A DNA stretch of 64,000 nt, taken from contig OX352763.1 in NCBI GenBank assembly GCA_947095585.1, positions 21,997,462 through 22,061,461 of the forward strand, read 5' to 3'. The notes below the pieces were generated by a model that searched no databases, was not told where the DNA came from, and saw only the letters and a list, made by a program, of their open reading frames with translations. Position numbers and translations under genes: made by a program. Shown piece by piece: positions 31,575-41,998 of this stretch. This stretch comes from Nephrocerus scutellatus. Taxonomy: Eukaryota; Arthropoda; Insecta; Diptera; Pipunculidae. Position 1 is the first letter of the stretch. Every line of letters starts with the position of its first letter.

Positions 31575-33050
31575 AGCAGTGCTGGGAATTCACTGAGCCC
31601 ACACCAATTTTTTTAAGGTAACACCGCAAGCCAAAATGACCTGCTAGAAAACTCACCAGCTTCCTTATGCTATCCCTATTTAGATAAAAGATTTCCTTAT
31701 AGGGAAAGGGCGTGGATTGCCTCAGCCCCGGGACGTTGTCCCAGTGGGCCAGACGAAGTTGGTGTTCCCAACAATTTATCAGTGCTGTGGCGGCTGCCCA
31801 GTTGTTCAAATCCTATGATCACAGACTCCGAGCCAGCCCTCTAGCTAGTTCGTTTACAGATTCTTTGGTTGCAATTTACTGATGACCAGGGACACAACCG
31901 AGCTTAACTCTGTTGAGTATGGCAAGAGGTTGCAGTGTATCGTAGCAGTTTTTGACTGATAAAGAGTCCATTAAGTTGGACGAAAGCTCTTCAAGTGCTG
32001 CCTGGGTATTTAAAAAGATATATAATATAGCGCCTTTATTCGTTTAATAAGGTTAATTCTGGCGCAGATCCCAATGGCAGGGAGTTCCGCCTGGAAGACC
32101 ATGGGAATTTTTCCCATTGGTATCGAGACTTTGGTGTTGGGTCCAAAGACACCAGCTCCAACTCCAGTTTCAAACGTTATATCTAACGTGGTGCCTTTGA
32201 GGATTATAGGTCCCAAATCGACCAGTCTTCTTTTCGTGAAAGGTACTAGAACGGTTTTGCAATGATTGATGGATAGCCCTTCCCTGCTGCATCATCCTAA
32301 AATGATAGTCATAGAGTGCCAAATCGTCCGCATAGCCAATTGCGATATGAAGATAGACTAGAACATTGTCAATGACTAGTGACCATAGAAGCGTAGAAAG
32401 CAATCCTCCTTACGGTCATCCCTTAACTGCAGTCACAGACACTCCTACTGAGGAGGAAATAATATCTCGACTTTCAAGCATTATCCTTATCCAATAATTG
32501 GTCGAGTCTTCGATACCTCTGCGACTAATTGTCCTTGCAATAGGGACGTAACCAGCGCTATCGAAAGCGCCCTCAATGTCAAGGAAAGCACACAGGGTCA
32601 TTTCGTTGGAACGCAAAGTTGCTTCTATTTTCTTTAAAAGAAATTGAAGGGCACCTTCTGTGCTTTTGCCTTTCCTGTACGCAAACTGATTTGAGTGCTG
32701 AGGGGTAGACAATTCTAACCGACCTCTAATATGAACATCAATAAGTCTATCCATGGTTTTGAGAACAAATGATGTTAGACTTATATGTCTGTATGATTTA
32801 GGCGCTCATTAGGCCTACTACCTGTTTTGTGGATAAATATCACATTAACCTTTTTCCCAGATAGTAGGTATGTACCACCAGTTGTAGCCAGCTCTAAATA
32901 AAGTAATCAGTCCTGGTCGGATGACATCGATTGCCTTCTGTAGAAGCTCTGGAAAGATTCCATAATCAGCGTGTGTATTATAGAGTAAGACATTCCCAGA
33001 AGGGTAAGTTATCCTTAGATCTCCTAAGGGTTGGGAAGGGGATGCCATAT
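31575..33050 (-). pseudogene. family B LINE: RT and RNase H remnant
   Basis: Reading down the minus strand from 33050: an RT start around FPELLQKAIDVIRPGLITLF near 32960 and a YIPTIWEKG motif near 32865. Then come MDRLIDVHIRGRLELSTPQH from 32754, ALQFLLKKIEATLRSNEMTL, the catalytic CAFLDIEGAFDSAGYV near 32580 and the intact IGYADDLALYDYHF near 32320. RNase H entry follows near 32130 (STKVSIPMGKIP-type) and the C-terminal block ALINCWEHQLRLAHWDN to LVSFLAGHFGLR at 31630-31790. The copy keeps both palm motifs but is split over at least four frames. Same family as 15.19-16.42 kb. Confidence 0.85.
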
Positions 33051-33119
33051 GACAAGATTGATAATAGTTTCAAGTTCGCTAAGATGAGTAGTCACGGTAA
33101 GACCTTAAGGCTGGGATTG

Positions 33120-33500
33120 GAAAGGGGTGACATATGGTCTTAGAGGAGGGGTTTTTCGGGGGTTTTTAGGATTCTGAAGGTGTTTTGAGGATGTCATGAG
33201 GGAGTCTGGAGGTGGTCTTAAGGGGGTCTTCAGAGAAGTGTCAAAGGATTTTTGATGGGGTCCTAAGGGAGTTTTTGAGTGGTTATTGATGGGGATCTTT
33301 TCGTGTTCTTTAAGGCATTTCTGAGCGGAGTCTTGATGGGGTCTTAAGGGGATCTTAAGAGGGGCATGGGTGAAGTATTAAAGGGTTCTTGAAGGGAGCC
33401 TTAAAGGGGGTTCTTGGGACGGGTCTTAACGGCGTCCCAAAGAAGTTTTTGAATGGAGTCATAAGGGAGATCTTGGGGTTGGTCTTGAGGGGGTATTTTA
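33120..33500 (+). repeat. degenerate GGGGTCTT minisatellite
   Basis: Words of the type GGGGTCTTAAGG, GGGAGTCTTGA and GGTTTTTG follow one another every 10-25 bp with much drift. The complementary composition (AAGACCCCAAAAGACC) occurs at 45985-46205. It follows the upstream end of the family B LINE at 33050. Confidence 0.75.
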
Positions 33501-34531
33501 TACTAAATATCGTTATCAAAATTATTTTGCACGAAATTACTTATCTGACATGAGCTATCATGTTTGCACATAGACCCTCGTGAGTCCCAGCATTCACGCA
33601 TTTTCTTGTATTACGGGAAATCTTTTAAACCTTATTCCAATAAAATATGAAGAACTGAAACGTCATTATCATTTTTGATAGCTTAGTTAGTTACGTTTGG
33701 ACGTTAAGCAAGTTTATTTACCTTGTTTCATGATCGATTCTCACGATGGACACTGAGAGTACAAGCCCCTTCTTCGAAAGAACCGCTTCATCAACGACAC
33801 TCTTCACATAGCAGCTTTATACCACACTAGGTATAGTATTAGAAATTGTCATATTAACTTTACCCGCCTAATGGCAGTGACTGCAATCATCTGAAAATAA
33901 TTAAAAGCCAACAGAACTATTCGCTGCTTCAAAAAGTGTGACCCAAAGTCCAAGAAACGAGTGACAAAATGCGAAAGATCTCAATTAAATAAGAAATTTA
34001 TTGCCAATCTGATCAGAATTTGAAATACAATTTGATGGGAAAGATTTCTTACAAACAAACGAACGAACAAAAAAAAATGCGAAAGCTGCGTGCGTTGCTC
34101 TCTATGCGGGATGTATCATGAAGTTCGACCACACGGGAATCGATAGAGGTTAGAGGTTCTTTCTGCGTTCCACCTATTGTCTCTTTTTACGTTCGCATAA
34201 TGTCAAGCAGTGCGTTGATCTTTGCCGAATTGGCGGGATTAGAAAGAAGATTCCAGCAGTGTCGAAAGTTTTCAAACTGACATGCTGGCGTTTGCCCATC
34301 TGGGTCAATGACTTACACATCACTAACTAACACTATTTGGCCGGATAGCCTGTTCGCATTTCTTAATTTCAGTTTTTTTTGTTTTGTCTCTCGGGTATTG
34401 TTGTTTTTTTTTTTTGCATATTGCGTGTTCCCATTTAAATTTTGTAAGGAAATAGATATTTCCATCCATTGGATACTTTTAGTTCGTTATAATTATTCAT
34501 CAAATTTCGATTTTGCTAATCAAGATTACAA
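33501..34531. other. unique stretch, nothing recognised
   Basis: AT-rich; short open frames only. A poly(T)/poly(A) mix lies near 34070 and 34370-34417. No family motif was found on either strand. Confidence 0.4.
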
Positions 34532-34627
34532 GATATGGGCGCTTCATTAAAAATTGGCAGATTCTCTGTGTCTGGGTACTGTTGTAGACAGAGAATCTGC
34601 CAAATTTAATGAAGCGACCATATCTTT
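34532..34627. ncRNA. near-perfect hairpin, candidate small-RNA precursor
   Basis: The left arm at 34532-34573 (AGATATGGGCGCTTCATTAA, then TTGGCAGATTCTCTGTGTC) pairs with the right arm at 34586-34627 (GACAGAGAATCTGCCAAATT, then TAATGAAGCGACCATATCT). There is a G/T difference, small indels in the A/T tract and near the loop, and a loop of about 12-14 nt. The 96-nt size with few bulges resembles a microRNA or hairpin-RNA precursor, or a tiny palindromic transposon. No expression evidence is available, so the ncRNA label is only a candidate. Confidence 0.35.
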
Positions 34628-35371
34628 GGAGTTTTTTTTTTTTTGTAAAACTAACAGAGTTCGAAGATCTATCAGAAGTTATTGAACTGCGTAGCTAATG
34701 AATGATGTTAACTTTCAAACGTTAGATGCTTCTTGTGAATTATCTAAACATTGAAGTTGTAGCTATTTCATATACATATATATATATATGAAAGCATGTA
34801 AGTTTTCAACATTACATTGTATCTCCTTTTTAAAAAGTTATTTTTTTTAACTTCACTTGACCGGCTGCAGTAAGCGTCATATTTCATTCACTTGTCGTTG
34901 TAGAATTGACTTGAAATAATAAGCAAAGTATGAAAAGCGAAAATAATGCCAAAAGGTTGACAAAGAGGATTCCTTTAACGCCATACCTTAAAGTTATCTT
35001 TGATACACACAACTGTGGCTTAATTCCAGGCAAATCAAACAAAAAAATAACTGCTAAGATGTTCACCTCAAGCAGTGATGGAAAAATGTCTCAAGCTTCA
35101 AATTTTTTAACACCACCTGTTAGTATTCTTTGAAACAAACTTGTGGTTTATTTTTCGTTCTTGAATAGAAACGGCCTGACTATAAAGGAACTGTCTAAAT
35201 CTTCTATTGTCAAAGCAATTCTGGTTGCGGTTAATTTGTGGATTAGGAGGAATATTTGTCGTATGTAGTATTTTTCACTTTTTGAGATATGAATGTCATT
35301 TTAGGTTTTAAGCCTAGCCGTTCCGATTGGTGTTCTCAGATTATGATTATTGTTGATCGTTTCCGAGATAT
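34628..35371. other. unique stretch, nothing recognised
   Basis: AT-rich with a TA run near 34776-34789. ATTAGGAGGAATATTTGTCG occurs at about 35244 and again at 35901 inside the duplicated LINE fragment, so a short duplication links the two sites. Confidence 0.4.
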
Positions 35372-35505
35372 TGAGTGTCCGATTCGAAAAATCTTTTTCA
35401 TGGTCTCTCCTCTCGCAAGTATTCGAGTGTTATAACTGCCATGAAAAGCTTTTCAATTCGCCTTTCGAAAACCGCTTTAAATTGTTGGTCCTTCCATTTG
35501 TTTTC
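35372..35505 (+). mobile_element. SINE S1, body only
   Basis: The head is reduced to CGATTCGAAAAATC. The family body continues with TTTTTCATGGTCTCTCCTCT, CATGAAAAGCTTTTCAATTC, GCCTTTCGAAAACC and TTGTTGGTCCTTCCATTTG. The AATAATTATT end is missing. Confidence 0.65.
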
Positions 35506-35599
35506 CTCCAGAAGGTGCAGTAGTCGTTCGTTAACACATTTTTTAATTAATTTTAAGAGCTATACAATTAAGACATTTCTGTTATTTAACGTATGCGTG

Positions 35600-35810
35600 T
35601 CCATCAGTCCTTCATATATAGAAAAATTCCACGTCCTTGAGAGGAAATGCCTAAGAAAGAGAATATGTATTGAAGTGGACATTCCAATTATAGACATTAT
35701 ATGTCGAACAAGATGCTTCCTACTAGGAAATATTTCTCTCGGTCAGCCTCTGCTGTTCGGGAGCCATTTATTTTCAAGAGAGCACTGGAGAATGGATTCA
35801 TACTAACTGA
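35600..35810 (+). pseudogene. LINE RT C-terminal fragment, weak
   Basis: The frame reads YIEKFHVLERKCLRKRICIE near 35621, like the LQVLERKCLR block after the RT thumb of Jockey-group elements. Nothing further is recognisable, and it ends at a stop near 35806. Confidence 0.35.
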
Positions 35811-35814
35811 GGCA

Positions 35815-36105
35815 AATATATATGCTTGTCACATCTATTTAGATCACAGGGGACTTATATAAGGCAGCATATCAACAGCCAGTAGCTGCAGGCTGCACGA
35901 ATTAGGAGGAATATTTGTCGCATCTATCTATTTAGATCACAGGGGACTTATATAAGGCAGCATATCAACAGCCAGTAGCTGCAGGCTGCACGAATCCATA
36001 AAGCATTAGTTAAGTATCAGACAAACTGTGTAAGTTTATTAAAAAAGGCCGATGGCATCTACACGTCGGACCGTGAGAATACAATCAGAATCCTACTACA
36101 GGTTT
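35815..36105 (+). pseudogene. LOA/R1-like linker fragment with a duplication
   Basis: A fragment similar to 39.7-40.4 kb: TCACAGGGGACTTATATAAG resembles CCACAGGGGACCTAGATGAG, and AAGCATTAGTTAAGTATCAG, ACAAACTGTG and CCGATGGCATCTACACGTCG match the linker between endonuclease and RT. It continues into ENTIRILLQ. A segment of about 70 bp (ATCACAGGGGACTTATATAA to GGCTGCACGAAT) is present twice, near 35838 and 35935, with ATTAGGAGGAATATTTGTCG between. The following 36106-36604 holds nothing recognisable. Confidence 0.65.
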
Positions 36106-36604
36106 GGCTAAGCTAAGATCGCGAACAAAATTTTGACTCATCCGTAAAAAGAACTCGACTGCAATAATTCTAGATCACTTTTAGTGAAAATGGGCAAGTT
36201 CCAGTCGGTATTGTCCATGCTGTACCCAGTGCTTCGGTACAATAGCTGATTTAGATAGCAGGTCACTTTCGAGGAATCGCCACCTTACTGTCCGAGCATT
36301 TACATGTGTCCCTCTAACAGTCTCTATGACAAATCAAACGTTGTTTTGTAAAGAACTTGAAGGCTTTGATAGACCAAATATCTGTCATTCCTTCTAGAAG
36401 TTGCTCTAAGAATTGTATTCGCCTGTAGAAGAAGTTTTAACGGTTTTTATTTTGTAGCACTGCTTCAAGGTTTCTGATGCTTTAAAGCAACGGTGGTAAA
36501 AAAGGAGTTCACTTTCAAAAATAGAACGAATGAATTTTTTACAGCACAAATGCAATAAAACAATTGACTGTCACTGTCACGAAAAAAAGAAGAAAACAAA
36601 GAAA

Positions 36605-37566
36605 TAAAAAAACAACCCATAAGAATTAAAATTTTTCATGTAAATTCTCTAATAGGAGATAGGTATGTGTTAAAATTTGAAGAAAATCGGGCTAATTTTT
36701 AAAAAATTTACATGGAAACCACACGGGTCTCAGGGCCCTATCACTCCAACAAATTTACAAAAAGTTATGTCCATCAGTGATACACATGTGTTAAAAATTT
36801 GAAGAAAATCGAGGTAAATTTTAAAAAATTTATATGGGCACCCCTTGGCCCTCAGGGCCCGTTCACTCCAACAACTTTAAAAAAAATTTGGTTCATCGGA
36901 GATACAGAGGTGTATGAAGGTATGAGGTATTTGAAAAAAATCGGGTTAATTTCTTTGAAAAATTTTTATGGGGCCCCTCGACCCCGGCCACCAACATTTT
37001 TGCAAAAAGTGTTGTCCATCGGAGATACACACGTATATAAAATTTAAAAAAATTCGGGTTAATTTTTTTAAATAAAAATTTTGGGCCCTGGGCCTTCAAA
37101 AATTTTACAAAAAGTGTTTTTCATCGGAGATACATACGTATATAAAATTTGAAGAAAATCGGGTTAATTTTTTTTTTAAATGTTGGGGCCCCACGACCCC
37201 GGGGGCCTTTTTTACAAAAAGTGTTGCCTATCGGAGATACACGCGTATATAAAATTTGAAGAAAATCGGGTTAATTTTTTTTTAAATTTTATGGGGCCCC
37301 ACGAACCCGGGGCCCAGGGTCTCCAAAATTTTTACAAGAAGTGTTGCCTATCGGAGATACACGCGTATATAAAATTTAAAGAAAATCGGGTTATTTTTTA
37401 AAAAAAAATGTATGGGGTCCCACGAACCCGGGGCCCGTGGTCTCCAAAATTTGTACAAAAAGTGTTGTCTATCAGAGATACACATGTGTTTAAAATTTGA
37501 AGAAAATCGAGTAAAATTTTGTAAAATATTTGTATGGGAGCCCCCCGACCCGACCCACGGGCAAGT
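36605..37566 (+). mobile_element. satellite-bearing dispersed element, copy A
   Basis: The left end AAAAACAACCCATAAGAATT is followed by eight head-to-tail units of 107-130 bp. The marker GAAGAAAATCGGG or a variant recurs near 36679, 36801, 36931, 37043, 37151, 37258, 37378 and 37499. Each unit has an AT half (AATTTGAAGAAAATCGGGTT, TTTTTAAAAAATTT) and a GC half (GGGGCCCCACGACCCCGGGG), then ACAAAAAGTGTTGYCYATCG and GAGATACACAYGTRTATAAA. The right end CGACCCACGGGCAAG at 37551 is reached straight from a unit (CCCCCCGACCCGACCC), so the last unit seen in copy B was lost, likely between CCGACC repeats. No coding region. Confidence 0.85.
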
Positions 37567-37626
37567 TTGGCTTAAAAATAGAAAACGGCTCAAATGTTCA
37601 GTTCCAGAAGACGCTCACCTACAGAC

Positions 37627-37770
37627 TAAGGCCAGCGCAGCCCGGCATATAACAGCGTAGCTGAGGTTTTTAGGGCATACTTTAAGCCGCACATTCATGG
37701 CATTTCGTCTAAATGGTATGCTCTAAAAACCTTAGCTTTGGCTGTGTTGCGCTCAATATACGGCTGGCCT
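37627..37770. repeat. foldback element, about 55-bp arms
   Basis: The left arm at 37627-37680 (AAGGCCAGC, then TAGCTGAGGTTTTTAGGGCA and TAC) and the right arm at 37716-37770 (GTATGCTCTAAAAACC, then TTAGCTTTGGC and GGCTGGCCT) are inverted copies. They match best at both ends and less in the middle. The loop is about 35 bp. It begins 60 bp after the right end of satellite copy A. It has the form of a small MITE or foldback transposon. Confidence 0.7.
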
Positions 37771-39619
37771 AATAATTGCACTGGATAGCAAAATCCAATG
37801 GACACCTCATTTTATCGCTCCCATCAACTTGAAACTCATTGGCAATAATTAAAGAAACGGCAGAAGAAATTTACAATCTCTGTGTGCCATTTCTTTCGCA
37901 AATATCCAAGACACACACACAATCTGCATCGCAGTCAAACGGAGCAAGCGCACAGAAGTCACCGTATCGTCTCTGTCCAATGTCGTCGAAAGTGTATGCA
38001 CAAATCACAATCAATGTGAAATGTCGCTTGCGGTTGCGCAGCTGTCGTCTTAAGTAAGTAGCAGAAGCAACAGCAGCAGAAGCTACGCATGCGCAGTCTT
38101 TAGAAAGCCCCTCAAGCAGGCGTCCTTGGAAGTTGGCACGGTAAACGGTTGTGCTTCGCGGCGTATCTACATATTTAACGCAAACTCTTGCTGGCTGTCA
38201 TGTTCGGTATGTGTTAGAGAAGAGAGCAAATTATTTTTCATGAGCCTTGGCGGGTTGGTATCCCGGCAGACATCACTAACCACAGTGGCTTCCAGTTTGG
38301 CACAATCGAATGTTTGATCGGCGGCTTAGAGTATAGAGGGGAACGCTCATCAACAGCCATTCAATGCGTTTTTTGTTTTGTTTGGTGGCTTCTGTTTGTG
38401 GCTGCAACTAACTGGCGACCTCTCCACATCTCCATCTCTATTTGTGCTGGCCAAAGAAGCCGCTCGCACGATCGTCGACAAACGACAGGTTAACAAGATG
38501 CGAATGTCGCCGGGTATTCCGGCAGTCAAGTACTTGTACACCAGCAGTACTCGTACAAGCAGTCTGACATCTCTGTCTTTCTTCTTTTAGACTGGGAGCC
38601 ATTCCCGTTCCATTTCGGTTCACCCTCCCTGGTAATTCCTTTTTTAGAGACAATTAACAATTGTTGTAAAACATTCAAATGACACTAATTAGTTAATGAT
38701 AGGCGATGGGGATTCGCCGGCCGTCGCGTCGGTCGTCGTCATCATTGAGGACTATAGCGATACAAATCGCCAACGAACGCCGACCATCGTCGGATTCGAT
38801 TACATCAAAAATTGCAAAAATTGTTTGTTCGTCCGTTGTCGTCTTCATTGGCCTTCATCATCTGTGCGGCGTTGCCAAAGTCCTCTGGTAGTTAATAGTT
38901 ACTATTGATGTCATGTCGTCGTATGTCGCACCGCCTTTGTTGTACTTCAACAAGTGCCGCTCACCTTCCATTGAAAGTAAGTGCTGCGCGGGAATTAATT
39001 TGTACGCGGCTATTAATTGGAATTTTTTGATCCGAACTTTTTACATCGGCGTCATATATGCACAGGATGATTGCTCGAAAGGTTTTTGTGAACAATCTGT
39101 AGTGATCTGATTTGTATGAGATTTTAAGTTCTAGGTAGTAAGCAGTTGTTGGATCTCATACACATTACGAGTATGTACCCAGAATGCCGCATGCTGTTTA
39201 CCTCCTGTGATGTCCTTTTTGATCCGCGGCTTTTATTTCTTACGAAAAATCCCATTTACATTTTAATTAAATTTCCGATATCGATTGTGACCGAGCATTA
39301 TGTCCTGCATGCGGTTTCAAATTAGCAGATATCCGTCAGCTGCGCTTTTTGCATTTCCGTTGGAAATATTAAAAAAATATATAAATTGTTTAACGAAACT
39401 TGGCCTGCACAAATCTGCCGGCGGTTTTTTTATGTTTCCGGACAACAAAAATTTTACGATTATTCCAGTTACCCATATATGTACTTTCCTGCCACAAAAA
39501 CTGGTAGTTTATAAGGGCCGAATTTGCCAGTGGATTATAGAACTTTAGTATGGTAGGCATTCGCGAAGAGGTACTCCACCTAATATTCGCCAGTCTATTT
39601 ATATCAAACATAGTTTAAA
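37771..39619. other. unique island, no gene recognised
   Basis: Moderate GC, several open frames of 60-80 codons without conserved motifs. Contains AGGAC or AGGAT words and short GTCGTC runs near 38730. Could be regulatory or intronic. 39390-39619 may already be decayed LINE sequence. Confidence 0.4.
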
Positions 39620-40470
39620 ACTGGCATGTGTCTGACGAAGCACATCAGGTTTAACATTCCCGGCAAACTGACACATGCTTCTTCTATATGTATTGGGGAG
39701 TTATACTGTATGCTTGTCGCACATATAGAGGCCACAGGGGACCTAGATGAGGCAGCGAACCAAGAACCAACTAACCGATGTGTTCACTTCCTCACTTCCT
39801 GTCATGACAGCTGTGTCCCTTAAAGTTTGTGTAAACGAAAGGTTCCCTGGTGGAATGACCATCTGACTAATAATAATAATATTCGGCGCGACAGACCATT
39901 TCGGTCCAAGGCCTAGCTTCGCGCGCCCATTTGTCTTGTGCATGTATATTTTTGGACACAAATGGAAGGGACCTACAATTTAGGGCCGGCTCCGAACGGT
40001 GAATTGAGAAGCTTTCCGTGACAAGTTATTACTGTCGGAACGTTTGTCACCCATTCGCGAGAGGTGGGACACCATGAAAAATACTCTTGGTGTTATTGGG
40101 ATACGAACCACGAATATCCTGCTCGGTAGTAACGCGCTTTTCCTCTGAGCACGGCTTAGGAAGAAAGCTAGAAAACTCTTCAACTCTGCTAAACGCACGA
40201 AGAGTTGGGACGAATATAGGTTCGCACTCACAGAGTACAACTCTTAATTAAGACGATTCAAACGTGCCACATGGAGGAAATGCTGCGAAAACTTTGTCGA
40301 AATGCCAGTACCGAAACGAATCTACAAAGCATTAGTAAAGGATCAGACAAACTGTTTGGGTTTATTAAAAAAGTCCGATGGCACCTACACGTCGGACCTA
40401 CGTCTACTTTTTAATTGAATTCTAGTGGAGATCATCTGCAGTCGGAGTTGCCTACTAGAAGGTTAATCGG
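39620..40470 (+). pseudogene. LOA/R1-like LINE endonuclease-RT linker, split by a SINE
   Basis: Before the SINE the frame reads SLCKRKVPWWNDHLT, ending at 39868. After it, starting exactly at 40158, it continues RKKARKLFNSAKRTKSWDEY, RFALTEYNS, a stop, and RRFKRATWRKCCENF. This is the familiar PWWN..LRKKARKLFN linker of insect R1/LOA-type ORF2. Later GDHLQSELPTRRLIGD near 40440 marks the approach to the RT domain, which is missing. The upstream part (39690-39800, EATGDLDEAANQEPT) matches the fragment at 35.8-36.0 kb. Confidence 0.8.
39869..40157 (-). mobile_element. SINE S1 inserted in the LINE linker
   Basis: The fullest copy of the family, in reverse. On the minus strand the tRNA-like head runs from CCTAAGCCGTGCTCAGAGGA-type sequence at 40160 through a B box, GTGGTTCGTATCCC, near 40100. 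The body follows: GTATTTTTCATGGTGTCCCA, CCTCTCGCGAATG, CAGTAATAACTTGTCACGG, AAGCTTCTCAATTCACC and TAGGTCCCTTCCATTTGTGT. The end TGTCGCGCCGAATATTATTA followed by TTATT lies at 39870-39895. Removing it restores a continuous reading frame of the LINE. Confidence 0.85.
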
Positions 40471-41998
40471 TGATTGATTTCTCATCTATCTATCCTATGA
40501 TTGAAGGATACCTCTTTGGAATTTAATTCCAATCCTCAAGTCGAAATTTCGGTCCGCTATAAATTCCTAAAAACCACAATCCTATCGCACAGACAGCAAT
40601 TTCTGCCGTTTTAGTGACATAGGTACTCTCGTATGTGTGCGGTTTTCCATTCAAATCAAGCATTAGTATCAACTACACAAGTGGATTAGGAGCATGCAAC
40701 CCGAACTCGAGGTGGAATCTTTGGAAAACCACCAAAAGCACATAACTGGTAAATCTCCACATAACAAATGATAAATTCCATGGGAACAGGCAATAATATG
40801 GATGACGTTTTGTTGTGTTGATGATTCCTTAGAAATACATACAAGATCTTTTGTCTTAAATCAGTAAGTCCTACAACAGAGCGGCGCGCGGTGCAAAGTT
40901 TGTTCTTCCCCCGATTTTGTATTTCGGTTCAATGCTTTTCTATCCTTAAATGAATACTGTATCTCCTTAATAATGGGATACCTCTTGCTGCCTCTGCTGC
41001 CTGCCAAAGCAGATGTCTCAGCAAAATGCGCTCTTCCGTTAAATGAGAGTCAGCATCAATGCCGTTGGGACTATTTACGATGAGAAAGGACGATATGCAC
41101 AACAAGGAATGCCAAGAAAATCCCAAGATTACGCTGAAGACAGTGAATAGGAAGGCAGGAGGGGAAGAATAAAAAGAAAATAAGGATAACTGCAACACTC
41201 CTTATAGATTTTTCGTTTCGATCAACGCTGGTTCACGTAAATGGGAAATCGTAATAATCGTCATCTGGTTTAACCTTTTGGCTATTTGGTTGACTTCCAC
41301 CACACAACCACACAAAAGAACAATCATGAAGACAAAGCAGCCGCGCAATTTAAGTTTCCAATGCATTTTTATGGAACCACGACTTCATCATAAATATCCT
41401 TAAAACTGCATGAACGCCACCAGAGTTCAGAGAGCTAATTCTTCGTTCGAAATCATCATCCTCATTATCAGTATGATTGGCCCTAAAATTGGGGTCCCGT
41501 TCGATTGGGTGAGATTCCCCCTTGTTAGGCGTAAAGATTCTTCGACTTCAGGACTCTGGCGGATCTTATAGGACTCTATTCTGAAGCTCGATCCCTCTTA
41601 TGGCCCAGATCTCTTTAAGTGGGGAGCGAGTGGTGAAAGACCCGGTCCTGCCGACTGAATCCCGTAGGGACAGATTCCCAGTATATTCGTCTGAGTGCAA
41701 TCCAACGTCGCTACGAGTTCCGAGTCAGCGGCTAAGGAACCAAGAGTGGCAATAACACCCTAAGGAGAAACCCCCGAAGACATAACATCACGGCGAAGCA
41801 TGAATGATAATATAATTGAATTGAATCTAATAATACATATAATAAAGAAATATTTTTTGTAACGAAACCATCGGTCTATTAGTTGATAGACAAACGACTG
41901 TGGACATCGGCGATCGTATCCCAGCAATTTACCTCGTTACAAGCTAAGTTAAAATAGAAACTCAGAGTAAAATAATTAAAAATAAAGGCATAATAATT
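40471..41998. other. mixed stretch, no gene recognised
   Basis: 40471-41440 shows nothing familiar. 41440-41800 is less AT-rich (TGAAGCTCGATCCCTCTTAT, GGAGCGAGTGGTGAAAGACC, AAGGAGAAACCCCCGAAG). It runs into an AT-rich tail with AATAAAG at about 41841, which has the look of a retroelement 3' UTR, but I cannot name a family. Confidence 0.35.

Noticed and set aside
36605..37566. Regularly spaced repeats resembling a CRISPR array
   Set aside because: Units are contiguous diverged satellite copies without unique spacers, and the surrounding DNA is clearly from an insect nuclear genome.
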